Assembly: GCA_027339205.1 (NCBI GenBank)
Contig: DAHWOV010000114.1
Location: 1 to 64,000 of the forward strand
Direction: 5' to 3'
Length of the DNA stretch: 64,000 nt
Source: JAJYVT01 sp027339205
Lineage (GTDB): Bacteria > Actinomycetota > Acidimicrobiia > Acidimicrobiales > RAAP-2
Made by a program: the position numbers and the translations under genes. How positions within the stretch are numbered: the stretch's first letter is position 1; the number at the start of each line of letters is the position of its first letter. Under the pieces are notes generated by a model. That model saw nothing but the letters and a program-made list of their open reading frames with translations. It was not told the DNA's origin and did not search any database. Shown here piece by piece: positions 26,594 through 34,590 of this stretch.

Positions 26594-27459
26594 GTCGGGA
26601 CGGAGGTCCCCTCGACCTCGAGAGCCCGACCCTCGTCGGCGAGCTTGCGCAGGTGCGCCCACAAGGACAGGCGGGCGATCGGGAACCGGGACGCGTCGAC
26701 GTCCTCGTAGACGGAGGGCACAAGCTCGTCCAAGGTCGCAGAGCCTGCGTCGTCGAGCGCTCGTATGACGCGCGCTTCTCGTGCGAGGCGGTGCGCGATC
26801 ACCGTCTCGACCACCTTGTGGGGTTCGCCGAGCAGGCGACCGTGGCCCGGGGCGATCGCCTCGGGCAGGGGATCGAGCCCGAGCACGCGTCGCAGGCTGT
26901 CGAGGTACCGGGCCATGTCGCCGTCGGGGGGCGCGACGACGACGGTCACCCGGTCCATGATGTGGTCGCCGGAGAGGAGGATGCGGGGCTCCTCGAGGAG
27001 CCAGCACAAGTGGTCGCTCGAGTGCCCGGGGGTGTAGAGGGCCTGCATCCGGAACGAGCCGGCGTCGAGCACGAAGCCGTCGCGCGCCTCGACGTCCGGG
27101 ACGAATCCCGGGCGGGCGGCGAACCCGACGACCGCCGCGCCCGCCAGCGCCGCCAGGCGTGTGGCACCGGGTGCGTGGTCGGCGTGGGCGTGGGTGACGA
27201 CCACCCAGCGGATCCGGTCACCGGCCGTCGCGGCCGCTTCGAGCAGCCGGCCGAGGTGCACGGGGTCGTCGGGACCCGGGTCGACCACCGCAACGTCGCC
27301 GGCGCCGACGAGATAGGTGTTGGTCCCTGGGCCGGTCATGACGCCCGGGTTGGGCGCGGTGAGGCGTCGCAGCCCGGGAGCGAGCGCGACGACCCGACCG
27401 GGTGCCGGCTCGGGACCCGTTCCGGTGTCCGGCATCGGTGGGGGAGCCGCCTCAGCCAT
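26551..27459 (-). CDS. Metallo-beta-lactamase-fold hydrolase, LACTB2-like
   Basis: A 302-residue hydrolase. The zinc ligands are in THAHADHAPGAT, YTPGHSSDHL, LLSGDHIM and APGHG. A C-terminal winged-helix-like part (LSLWAHLRKLADEGRALEV) is typical of the LACTB2/MBLAC group. Relatives cleave RNA or thioesters; the substrate here is not known. The ATG at 27459 overlaps the end of the Nudix gene by 8 bp, so the two are co-translated. The large frame upstream of this ATG is a shadow of the Nudix gene. Confidence 0.9.
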   Translation of the reverse strand: MAEAAPPPMPDTGTGPEPAPGRVVALAPGLRRLTAPNPGVMTGPGTNTYLVGAGDVAVVDPGPDDPVHLGRLLEAAATAGDRIRWVVVTHAHADHAPGATRLAALAGAAVVGFAARPGFVPDVEARDGFVLDAGSFRMQALYTPGHSSDHLCWLLEEPRILLSGDHIMDRVTVVVAPPDGDMARYLDSLRRVLGLDPLPEAIAPGHGRLLGEPHKVVETVIAHRLAREARVIRALDDAGSATLDELVPSVYEDVDASRFPIARLSLWAHLRKLADEGRALEVEGTSVPTYRSAVASTGVPAG

Positions 27460-28339
27460 GGCCCGTCGCGGGTCGACGCGGCCCGCCCGCGGCCGAGCCT
27501 CCGGGCTCGCCGTAGCCGGGCTCGCCGTAGCCGGGCTCGCCGGGAAGGAGCAGCCGCGCCCCGCTCCCGTGCCCCACCATTCGCGGGAGGATGGTGGGGA
27601 CCGCCCTCGGCGAAGACGCCGCGGCGAGGAGCTCGGGCGCAGTCGCGAACCGGCCGATCGCTTGGAGGTTCTTGATCGTGGGCAGGATGAGCTCCATCTG
27701 CCCCGCCCTGTGCCGCTCCAGCGCCTCCGCCGGCCGGACCCAGACGTCGGAGATGGTCTCGCCGGCATCGTGTGCGGGCGTTTGCCCCTCGGGCGCGACG
27801 GCGACGAAGAAGCGGGTGTCGTACCGGCGGGGGGACCCCTCTGGGGTGATCCAGTGCGCGAAGTAGTGGAGCGAGTCGATCGAGAGCGCCAGCCGCTCCG
27901 TCTCCAAGATGTCGAGGAACGAGCGCGTGCCCGAGTTGAGTGCGGCACGGTGGCGTGCGAACCGCTCCGCGACCCCGGTGTCGGCGAACGAGACGGGGCA
28001 GCCGCCGGCGCTCGAAGCGAGGAGCAGCCCGGCCTCTTCGAAGCACTCCCGGATCGCGGCGACCCAGTAGGCGAGCCCACCGGATCCGACCCCGAGCATG
28101 GTGCTCGCGGCCTCGTCGGAACGATCTCGGAAGAGCCGCTCGGCCCTGGGACCACGATCTGCGGCGTCCACCGCGCCGCCGGGGAAGACGTACGCGCCGC
28201 CCACGAAGTCCGCCTGCAGGCTCCGGCGTAGCATGAGGACCTCGAGAGGTGCGCTCGGGTGCGGGCCGTCTCGGACCACCATGACGGTGGCCGCAGGCGT
28301 AGGCGACTTCCCAAGAGGTGCTGTCTCCTTCGACGTCAC
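27452..28339 (-). CDS. Nudix hydrolase (NUDT19-like)
   Basis: A hydrolase of nucleoside-diphosphate-linked compounds, about 295 residues. The N-terminal FVGGAYVFPGGAVDAADRG and the box helix AAIRECFEEAGLLL form the Nudix motif with a long insertion between its halves, as in NUDT7/NUDT19-type CoA hydrolases. The start is taken at the GTG 28339 (VTSKETAPLG). The frame runs on to 28396, but that extra part is a 15-bp tandem repeat giving a meaningless E-A-H-R-Q pattern. The C-terminus has a small PGYGE repeat. It overlaps the MBL gene. Confidence 0.88.
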   Translation of the reverse strand: MTSKETAPLGKSPTPAATVMVVRDGPHPSAPLEVLMLRRSLQADFVGGAYVFPGGAVDAADRGPRAERLFRDRSDEAASTMLGVGSGGLAYWVAAIRECFEEAGLLLASSAGGCPVSFADTGVAERFARHRAALNSGTRSFLDILETERLALSIDSLHYFAHWITPEGSPRRYDTRFFVAVAPEGQTPAHDAGETISDVWVRPAEALERHRAGQMELILPTIKNLQAIGRFATAPELLAAASSPRAVPTILPRMVGHGSGARLLLPGEPGYGEPGYGEPGGSAAGGPRRPATGHG

Positions 28340-28344
28340 CGTCT

Positions 28345-28389
28345 CTTGCCGATGAGCCTCTCGCCGATGAGCCTCTTGCCGATGAGCCT
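28345..28389 (+). repeat. 15-bp tandem repeat, three copies, upstream of the Nudix gene
   Basis: Three contiguous units of CT(T/C)GCCGATGAGCCT. They lie just before the proposed Nudix start on the minus strand and extend that reading frame artificially. Confidence 0.85.
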
Positions 28390-28608
28390 CCCTCACGGCT
28401 TCTCCTTCGCCTCGTCGCCCTCCCGGGCCACGTCGGCCGAGGATACCGGTGGCCCGGTCCTCTCAGGCCCGAATGCCACCGGCCTCCGGGCCTGGTCTAC
28501 GCTGGGCAGGACGCGGTGGCCCGTGCGTCCGTGGGGGGCGCCGCCCCCGGCCGTGCGGGTCGGAGCCGCGCGCCTCTCACAGCACTCGATCAAGGAAGCT
28601 CCAGCACA

Positions 28609-29694
28609 ATGGCGGACAGTGCAAGTGACAAGCCCCGGCCCAACGCTGCAGACAAGGAGCGCAGCCGGCAGCTGAGCCGCCCGGTGAGCGGCAAGGAGGC
28701 AGCGAGGACGTCCACGGGCGGCGGTCGCCGAGCGCCACAGGGCCGGCCGCGCCAGGGGGCCCAGGGGAACGGACGTGGCCCGGCGCCGCGCCAGGCCGCC
28801 CGCACGGCCCCACCGCGGTCCGCCGGCCGTCGCCCGCCGGCGCGCCGGCCGGTGCGCCCGGCGCGCTCCCGCCAGAACATCTTCATCTGGGGTGCGATCG
28901 CGCTCGTCGTCATCATCGTGGGCGTGATCGTCGCGGTCAGCCAGACCTCCTCGAAGACAACGAAGGGGATCACGTACCACTCGACGCCGGTCCCGGCGAC
29001 CGTGCTGCACGAGATCACCCACGTCCCCACCGCCTCGTACAACGCGGTCGGTACCGGCATCGCAGGCGCGATCAGCCCGCCCCGGGTCACAAGCGGGCAG
29101 AAGTTGCTCAAGATCAACGGCAAACCCGCCATGTTCTCGGTTCTCGGAGAGTTCTGCCCCTACTGCGCGGCGGAACGCTGGGCGATCATCACCTCGCTGT
29201 CGCGCTTCGGCTCCTTCACCGGGCTCAAGACCATGCAGTCCTCGCCTGTCGACGTCTATCCGCGTACCCAGACGTTCACCTTCCGCAGCGCGAAATACAC
29301 GAGCCCGTACCTCAGTGCGGATCTTCTGGAGCTCTACGGTCAGGACAAGGCGACAGGCAGGCACCCGGTCCTCACGAGGCCCACCAAGGCCGAGCTCGCG
29401 ATCATGCAGAAGTACGACACGTCGGGCACAACACGATCCGGCACGATCCCGTTCACCGACATCGGGAACAAGGTCTTCTTCGCGGGGGCGAGCTACAACC
29501 CCAACCCGCTGCAGGGGCTCTCGCGGGCAGCCATCGCGGCGTCGCTCAAGAACCCCAAGAGCCCGATCACCAAGCTGATCCTCGGCACCTCCAACTACAT
29601 GTCCGCTGCCATCTGCAACATCGACGGAGGGAAGCCCGGCGCGGTGTGCTCGAGCCCCGGGGTGAAGGACGCCGCGAAGGCGCTGAAGCTGTGA
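28609..29694 (+). CDS. DUF929 thioredoxin-fold membrane protein (first of two)
   Basis: A 361-residue protein. Residues 1-88 are very basic and disordered (Arg/Pro/Ala), a membrane helix follows (NIFIWGAIALVVIIVGVIVA), and the rest is outside. The outer domain has GEFCPYCAAERWAIITSL, the DUF929 signature with a CPYC redox motif as in DsbA-like thioredoxin folds. The ATG at 28609 has AAGGA 12 nt before it. It is followed by a VKOR gene and a second DUF929 gene. I infer a disulfide oxidoreductase that is re-oxidised by VKOR. DUF929 has no agreed function that I know of. Confidence 0.88.
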   Translation: MADSASDKPRPNAADKERSRQLSRPVSGKEAARTSTGGGRRAPQGRPRQGAQGNGRGPAPRQAARTAPPRSAGRRPPARRPVRPARSRQNIFIWGAIALVVIIVGVIVAVSQTSSKTTKGITYHSTPVPATVLHEITHVPTASYNAVGTGIAGAISPPRVTSGQKLLKINGKPAMFSVLGEFCPYCAAERWAIITSLSRFGSFTGLKTMQSSPVDVYPRTQTFTFRSAKYTSPYLSADLLELYGQDKATGRHPVLTRPTKAELAIMQKYDTSGTTRSGTIPFTDIGNKVFFAGASYNPNPLQGLSRAAIAASLKNPKSPITKLILGTSNYMSAAICNIDGGKPGAVCSSPGVKDAAKALKL

Positions 29695-29749
29695 GCACAT
29701 GACGACGACCCCGAGCATGTGAGCACGACCATGAGCACGACGTGAGCAC
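29691..29749 (+). repeat. GTGAGCAC repeats linking a stop codon to the next start
   Basis: GTGAGCAC occurs at 29691-29698, 29719-29726 and 29742-29749, with ATGAGCAC at 29731-29738. The first copy contains the stop of the DUF929 gene and the last supplies the GTG start of the VKOR gene. Confidence 0.8.
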
Positions 29750-30386
29750 CACCCCTACGAGATCCAGGCCCACGAGGCCGCCCACCCGCATCACGCGGCG
29801 CGAACGGGCAGAGATGCAGTCCCGATCGGCGCGGGCCCGGCAGGAGGCGCCCCCGAGCACCCTCGCGCGTGCGGTGCGCTTCTGGAAGAAGCCCGACCCC
29901 GACACGAACGCCGTGCTCGAGCCTCCCCGCTGGCGCCCCTACGCCGCGTTCGCGCTCACGCTCATCGGCTTCGGGGTGTCGAGCTACCTCACGGCGGCCC
30001 ACTTCTCGGGCGCGAAGCTCGCGTGCTCCGACAGCGGCATCGTGAACTGCGAGGCTGTCACGACGAGCGCGCAGTCCTACTTCCTCGGCGTGCCAGTCGC
30101 CCTGTGGGGCCTCCTCTACTACGCGGCGATGGGCGCGCTCAACCTCCCGGCCGCGTGGCGCTCGGCGGACCGGCGCATCCACGCGCTCCGGCTCGCCATG
30201 GGCGCCCTCGGCATCTGCTTCGTCCTCTACCTCGTCTCCGCTGAGCTCTTGATCATCAAGAACATCTGCCTGTGGTGCACCGGGGTGCACGTCGTCACGT
30301 TCCTGCTCTTCGTCCTGCTCGTGACCACCGTTCCCCAGATGCTCGGTTGGGGCGCGACAGGCGCGGCACAGGACTGGACAGGCTGA
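29742..30386 (+). CDS. Vitamin K epoxide reductase (VKOR) family disulfide-generating membrane protein
   Basis: A DsbB substitute that passes electrons from periplasmic thiols to quinone. Of 214 residues, the first 60 are a basic cytosolic extension. Four membrane segments follow. The loop cysteines are in KLACSDSGIVNCEAV and the quinone-side pair is CLWC in IIKNICLWCTGVH. The conserved VPVALWGLLYY segment is also present. It sits between two DUF929 genes with CPYC motifs, which are the likely redox partners. Start codon choice is uncertain because several GTG/ATG codons occur in the repeat region before it. Confidence 0.93.
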   Translation: MSTTPTRSRPTRPPTRITRRERAEMQSRSARARQEAPPSTLARAVRFWKKPDPDTNAVLEPPRWRPYAAFALTLIGFGVSSYLTAAHFSGAKLACSDSGIVNCEAVTTSAQSYFLGVPVALWGLLYYAAMGALNLPAAWRSADRRIHALRLAMGALGICFVLYLVSAELLIIKNICLWCTGVHVVTFLLFVLLVTTVPQMLGWGATGAAQDWTG

Positions 30387-30432
30387 TCGGCGCTCGCCCG
30401 AGCCGCTTCGTTCCCGAGCTGCATCGTCGGAG

Positions 30433-31362
30433 ATGACGACCAACGACCCCGTTGCCGGCGGCGCACCGCCGGCTCCTCCCGTAGATCCCGACGCTGCGGT
30501 GCGCCGCCCCGCGACGTCGCTCCTCACGTGGGGGACGGTTGCGCTCGTCCTCGTGATCGTGGTGGTGCTCGTGGTGATCAAGCTCACCGGCACCCCGGCG
30601 GTCTCGACACCCTCGGCCGCCGTCACCCCGTCGCCGGCACCGCCTGGCGTCGTGAAGGCCGTCACCGAGATCCCGCCCTCCGTGTACGACGCCGTCGGGG
30701 TCAGGTCGTCCGAGGCGGCCCTGATCCCGCCGGTCCTCCTCCACGGGCAACCTGCGCTCACCGTCGACGGCAAGCCCGAGGTGGTCTTCGTCGGCGACGA
30801 GTTCTGCCCGTACTGCGCTGCCCAACGGTGGGCGCTCGTCGCCGCGCTTTCGCGCTTCGGCAGCTTCGGCGACACCCTCTACGCCACGCAGTCCGGCTCG
30901 AACGAGGCGTTCCCGGGCACGCCCACCTTCACCTTCGACGGCACCCGCTACCGGTCCAAGTACCTCGCCGTGACCCTCGTCGAGCGCTACGGCGACCAGA
31001 AGAACGCTGCGGGCACGGCGTACGCGCCACTGGAGCACCCCAACTCGACGGTGAGGGCGTTGCTCGCCAAGTACGACCACGCCACGGGAGGCTCGCCGGG
31101 CGGGGTCGTCCCGTTCGTCGACGTCGCCAACAAGGCGATCGTGGCAGGGGGGCAGTTCTCCCCCTCCGTCCTCCAGCAACTGAGCGCGAACGAGATCGCC
31201 TCGGGCCTGACCGACGCCAGGGACCCCGCAACCCAGGCGATCGTCGCCTCGGCGAATTACCTCACCGCGGCCATCTGCGAAGCTGACGGGCAGGTGCCGG
31301 CGCGAGTGTGCTCCAGCCCCGGGGTGGGCGCGGCTGCGCACGCCCTCGGCATCACACCCTGA
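30433..31362 (+). CDS. DUF929 thioredoxin-fold membrane protein (second of two)
   Basis: A 309-residue paralogue of the protein at 28609. A short cytosolic part is followed by a membrane helix (TVALVLVIVVVLVVIKL, about residues 37-53) and an outer domain with GDEFCPYCAAQRWALVAALS. Both copies share SRFGSF, a late VVPFVD or TIPFTD segment (the cis-Pro position of thioredoxin folds), NYLTAAIC or NYMSAAIC, and a final VCSSPGV. This implies two further cysteines that could form a second disulfide. It is co-directional with VKOR, 46 bp downstream. Confidence 0.88.
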   Translation: MTTNDPVAGGAPPAPPVDPDAAVRRPATSLLTWGTVALVLVIVVVLVVIKLTGTPAVSTPSAAVTPSPAPPGVVKAVTEIPPSVYDAVGVRSSEAALIPPVLLHGQPALTVDGKPEVVFVGDEFCPYCAAQRWALVAALSRFGSFGDTLYATQSGSNEAFPGTPTFTFDGTRYRSKYLAVTLVERYGDQKNAAGTAYAPLEHPNSTVRALLAKYDHATGGSPGGVVPFVDVANKAIVAGGQFSPSVLQQLSANEIASGLTDARDPATQAIVASANYLTAAICEADGQVPARVCSSPGVGAAAHALGITP

Positions 31363-31385
31363 CCGCCGGGCCGGGGTCCGTTCGA

Positions 31386-31429
31386 GTCGGGGTCTACGCG
31401 GGTCGAGTTCCGCCCGGGTCGGGGTCTAC
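31386..31429 (-). repeat. Near-tandem repeat spanning the whiB stop codon
   Basis: GTCGGGGTCTAC (plus strand) occurs at 31386-31397 and 31418-31429, 32 bp apart. The second copy contains the stop codon of the whiB gene (CTA at 31426-31428, read as TAG), so the copy at 31386 lies just downstream of it. Confidence 0.75.
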
Positions 31430-31683
31430 CCGGCACGAGGCTCCAAGAGCTGCTTTCGCTCCATCTCGTTGAGCCCGCCCCAGATGCCATGCAGCTCCCG
31501 GATCCTGATGGCGTAGTCCAGGCACTCCTCCCGCACGATGCACCCGGCACAGATCTCCTTCGCCCGGGCCTCGCGCTCGAGCCGCTCGTCCTTGCGCTCG
31601 GCGTGCTCCGGCGGGAAGAAGGCCGTCGACTGAGGTCCCCTGCAAGCCGCCTTGGCCTGCCACGCCTCTCCTGCGCTCCGCAT
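31426..31683 (-). CDS. WhiB-family iron-sulfur transcription factor (WhiB4-like by context)
   Basis: An 85-residue Wbl protein. The four cluster cysteines are in AACRGPQST, EICAGCIV and EECLDYAI, followed by the GIWGG turn and a basic C-terminus. These proteins bind a [4Fe-4S] cluster, respond to oxygen or NO, and act with the primary sigma factor. GGGGGCGGAG precedes the ATG at 31683; the longer upstream frame is not supported. It diverges from a pair of ArsA-like ATPases, the order seen for whiB4 and Rv3680-Rv3679 in Mycobacterium, so WhiB4 is the best guess. Confidence 0.93.
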   Translation of the reverse strand: MRSAGEAWQAKAACRGPQSTAFFPPEHAERKDERLEREARAKEICAGCIVREECLDYAIRIRELHGIWGGLNEMERKQLLEPRAG

Positions 31684-31717
31684 CGCCACTGCTCCGCCCC
31701 CTTCACGTGCGCTGACA

Positions 31718-31747
31718 ACAGTACCGTCGGGTTGCAACTGCAAACAA
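31718..31747 (-). promoter_or_regulatory. Candidate sigma-70 promoter of whiB
   Basis: On the minus strand TTGTTT (31742-31747) and TACTGT (31718-31723) are 18 bp apart, about 35 bp before the start codon. The stretch is AT-richer than its surroundings. Confidence 0.45.
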
Positions 31748-31802
31748 GGGCGCTGAGCAGGGCTTTGTGTGACAACTTGCCTCGCGCGCGCTCGGCCGCA
31801 GC

Positions 31803-31808
31803 TACGCT
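31803..31808 (+). promoter_or_regulatory. Leaderless-type -10 box of the first ArsA-like gene
   Basis: TACGCT ends 8 nt before the ATG at 31817. Confidence 0.5.
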
Positions 31809-31816
31809 CGCCCGAG

Positions 31817-32818
31817 ATGGACGTCGCTGCGTGGTGCACCCAGAGCCGTGTGTGGGTCGTCGCGGGCAAAGGCGGCGTGGGAAAGACCACCGTCAGCGCG
31901 ATCCTCGCAGCGACCGCTGCGGCGGCCGGCCTGTCCGTCCTCGTGATCGAGCTCGAGGGCAAGCACGGCCTCGGTGCCACCTTCGGGCGCAACGGCCCGG
32001 TCGGCTACCAGGCGGTGACGCTGCGGGGTCCGGGGCCCAAGGATGCGCCGTCCGAGGGCAAGCCCGGCCCGGGCGGGATCTGGGCCAGGCGCCTCACCCC
32101 CGATGACGCCCTCCTCGAGTACCTGGCGGACCACGGCCTCCAGCGGGTGTCCCGGCGGCTCGTGTCGACCGGCGTGCTCGACGTGGTCGCCACCGCGATC
32201 CCCGGCATTCGCGACGTCCTCGTGCTCGGCAAGGTGAAGCAGCTCGAGCGTGGCGGCGTCGCCGACATCGTGATCCTCGACGCGCCAGCGACCGGCCACG
32301 CGGTGACCTTCCTCACCTCGGCGAGCGGCCTGCTCGACGCGGCGCGCGGTGGTCCGGTTCGCCATCAGGCGGCCGAGGTCGTGGACCTGCTGCGCGACCC
32401 GACGCGCTGCCGGGTCCTGCCCGTCACGCTCCCCGAGGAGATGCCGGTCAGCGAGACCGTGGAGTCCGCGCGGGTGCTGCGGGACCGGGTGGGGATCCAC
32501 TTCGGTGCGGTGGTGGTGAACTGCTACGAGGACGGTCCCGCCGAGCTCGAGGTGCCCGCAGCCGACGCGGCCCGGGACGCGGGCGTGACGCTCGATGCGC
32601 CGACGCTCGAGATGCTCGAGGCGGCGCGCACCTTCCGGCTCGAGCGGATCCACCTCGTCGAAGAGCAGGTCGAACGCCTTGGCTGCGAGCTCCCCCTCCC
32701 CCAGCTCCGTGTGCCGAGGCTCTCCGTGCCGGCGATCGGGCCCGCCGAGCTCGACCGCCTCGCCAGCGAGCTGGCGGGCGCGATCGAAGCGCTCCCCGCG
32801 CCTTCGGACGCCCCATGA
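31817..32818 (+). CDS. ArsA/GET3-family ATPase, first subunit (Rv3679/BagA-like)
   Basis: A 333-residue soluble ATPase. Walker A is VVAGKGGVGKTTVSAIL, with the signature lysine of the ArsA/MinD class. The switch II region is VILDAPATGHAV in place of the DTAPTGHT of arsenite and tail-anchor ATPases, so the chemistry may be kept but the client site is altered. No arsenite-binding cysteine triad was seen. It is followed, with an ATGA overlap, by a second ArsA-like gene. In mycobacteria the equivalent pair forms a heterodimer encoded beside whiB4. The client is not known here. Confidence 0.9.
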   Translation: MDVAAWCTQSRVWVVAGKGGVGKTTVSAILAATAAAAGLSVLVIELEGKHGLGATFGRNGPVGYQAVTLRGPGPKDAPSEGKPGPGGIWARRLTPDDALLEYLADHGLQRVSRRLVSTGVLDVVATAIPGIRDVLVLGKVKQLERGGVADIVILDAPATGHAVTFLTSASGLLDAARGGPVRHQAAEVVDLLRDPTRCRVLPVTLPEEMPVSETVESARVLRDRVGIHFGAVVVNCYEDGPAELEVPAADAARDAGVTLDAPTLEMLEAARTFRLERIHLVEEQVERLGCELPLPQLRVPRLSVPAIGPAELDRLASELAGAIEALPAPSDAP

Positions 32819-34119
32819 GCGTCACACCTTCGGCCGAGCCGGGCGCTCCCGGCGCGGGCGGCGACGAGAGCGGCGGCCCCGACGTGCCTCCCGACATGCC
32901 TCTCGAAGCTGACGTGAGGCCGGGCCCAGGCCCCGCGGGCCGAGGCACCGCGGACCGGGGCCCCGGGAACGGGGACCTCGGGAACGGGGACCTCGGGGAC
33001 GGGGACCTCGGGGACGTCGTCGAGCAGCGGAGCGTCGTGGTCTGCTGCGGACCCGGAGGGGTCGGGAAGACCACCGTGTCGGCGAGCTTCGCCCTGGAGG
33101 CGGCACGCCGCGGGCGGCGCGCGTGCGTGGTGACTGTGGATCCGGCGCGGCGCTTGGCCGACGCCATGGGCATCGAGTCGCTGCACAACGAACCCGTCGA
33201 GGTGGTCGGGGACTGGCCGGGCACGCTCCACGCGGTGATGCTCGATGCCAAGAGCACCTTCGACGAGCTGGTTGAGCGCTACTCGCGCACAGCCGATCAG
33301 GCGGCAGCGATCAAGGCGAACCGCATCTATCAGAACATGACCGGGGCCCTGTCGGGCACCCAGGAGTACATGGCCATGGAGAAGCTCTACGAGCTCGTGG
33401 GCTCCGGCGACTTCGACGTGGTGATCGTCGACACTCCGCCGACGCGCAACGCGCTGGACCTTCTCGACGCGCCCAGACGTTTGACCCAGTTCCTGGAGAA
33501 CCGCCTGTTCCGCGCCCTGATGGCGCCGACGCGCCTGTCGCTCAAGGCGCTCAACGTCGCCACGCAGGCGCTGCTGCGGACGATCTCACGAGTTGCCGGC
33601 GCGGAGATCGTCCAAGACGCCGTCGCCTTCTTCCAGGCATTCCAGGGGATGGAGGTCGGCTTCGACGAACGGGCGCGCGCGGTGCGCGAACTGCTCGCGG
33701 ACCCGCGGACCGCCTACGTGGTGGTCACCTCCCCGCGCGCCGACGCGGTGGAAGAGGCGCGGTACTTCATTTCGCGCCTTGACGAGCGCGGCGCTCGCAC
33801 GGCTGCACTGGTCGTGAACCGCATCCATCCGCGGTTCGGCCCCGGCGAGGTGAAGCTGGCGGCCGCGTTCGAGGGGACTGCGCTCGCTGCGCTCGCTCGC
33901 AACGCGCGGGAGCTCGACGAGACCGCCGACGAGGAAGAGCGGTCCTTCGCTGGGCTTGCTGCGGCGACCGCGCCGGCCCCCCTCGGACGCATCCCGCTGC
34001 TCGGGACCGACGTCCACGACGTGGGTGGGCTCGTCGCCGTCGCCGATGCGCTGTTCTGCGACGGCGGACCAGACCATCCCGCCGACCCGCCGGCGGGCTA
34101 CGCCGGGGCTGTCGGGTAG
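32815..34119 (+). CDS. ArsA/GET3-family ATPase, second subunit (Rv3680/BagB-like)
   Basis: A 434-residue partner of the preceding protein. The first 70 residues are a low-complexity Gly/Asp/Pro leader with a G-N-G-D-L repeat. The ATPase core has CCGPGGVGKTTVSASFA, VTVDPARRLADAMG and VVIVDTPPTRNALDLLDAP. The mid-region (SRVAGAEIVQDAVAFFQAFQ) is helical, as expected for the client-binding part. It is longer than the first subunit. The start overlaps its stop (ATGA). The TAG stop doubles as part of the TAGTCT box of the next gene. Confidence 0.9.
   Translation: MSVTPSAEPGAPGAGGDESGGPDVPPDMPLEADVRPGPGPAGRGTADRGPGNGDLGNGDLGDGDLGDVVEQRSVVVCCGPGGVGKTTVSASFALEAARRGRRACVVTVDPARRLADAMGIESLHNEPVEVVGDWPGTLHAVMLDAKSTFDELVERYSRTADQAAAIKANRIYQNMTGALSGTQEYMAMEKLYELVGSGDFDVVIVDTPPTRNALDLLDAPRRLTQFLENRLFRALMAPTRLSLKALNVATQALLRTISRVAGAEIVQDAVAFFQAFQGMEVGFDERARAVRELLADPRTAYVVVTSPRADAVEEARYFISRLDERGARTAALVVNRIHPRFGPGEVKLAAAFEGTALAALARNARELDETADEEERSFAGLAAATAPAPLGRIPLLGTDVHDVGGLVAVADALFCDGGPDHPADPPAGYAGAVG
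32965..33009 (+). repeat. 15-bp coding tandem repeat, three copies
   Basis: Three units close to GGGAACGGGGACCTC encode the G-N-G-D-L repeat in the N-terminal leader of the second ArsA-like protein. Confidence 0.8.
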
Positions 34120-34122
34120 TCT
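34117..34122 (+). promoter_or_regulatory. Leaderless-type -10 box overlapping a stop codon
   Basis: TAGTCT ends 6 nt before the GTG at 34129. Its TAG is also the stop codon of the preceding ArsA-like gene. Confidence 0.5.
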
Positions 34123-34128
34123 CCGGGC

Positions 34129-34581
34129 GTGGCCCGGATCCTCGTCGCGAGCGACGCGCCGAGCGTGCGGCGAGAGCTGGCGTCCTTCACCGCGTCACCC
34201 GCCGTCGAAGTGCTCGAGGCCTCCTCCGGCCCCGACGTCGCCCGGATGGTGCTCGACGACCCTCCCGACCTCGTGGTCGTCGACATGCAGATGGGCAACA
34301 TGGGCGGGATGGCCGTCTGCCTCGACCTGCGGCTCGAAGAGTCGTACCGTGACGTCCCGCACGTGCCGGTGCTGATGCTGCTCGACCGGCGTCCCGACGT
34401 CTTCCTCGCTCGCCGTTCGGGCGCCGAGGGATGGCTCGTGAAGCCGCTCGACCCCATCCGCGTCCGGCGTGCGACGCGCACGCTCCTCGAGGGCGGCACC
34501 TACCACGACGAGTCGTACCAGCCGGTGCCCGTGCTCGTCGGCTCCACGCAGCCGTCGCTACCCGGCACCAGCGGCGACTGA
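34129..34581 (+). CDS. Receiver-only response regulator
   Basis: A 150-residue CheY-like protein with no output domain. It begins RILVASDAPSVRREL; acidic-pocket residues are weak (ASD rather than DD). The phospho-acceptor Asp is in LVVVDMQMGNMGG (about residue 52) and the conserved lysine is in GWLVKPLDPIRVRR. A tail of about 30 residues follows. No kinase is nearby. It is 10 bp upstream of the CorC-like gene and may share its message. Confidence 0.87.
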   Translation: MARILVASDAPSVRRELASFTASPAVEVLEASSGPDVARMVLDDPPDLVVVDMQMGNMGGMAVCLDLRLEESYRDVPHVPVLMLLDRRPDVFLARRSGAEGWLVKPLDPIRVRRATRTLLEGGTYHDESYQPVPVLVGSTQPSLPGTSGD

Positions 34582-34590
34582 TCGCCGGCC

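Noticed and set aside
28345..28396. N-terminal E-A-H-R-Q repeat of the Nudix protein
   Set aside because: It is produced by a 15-bp tandem DNA repeat upstream of a better GTG start, and no Nudix protein needs it.
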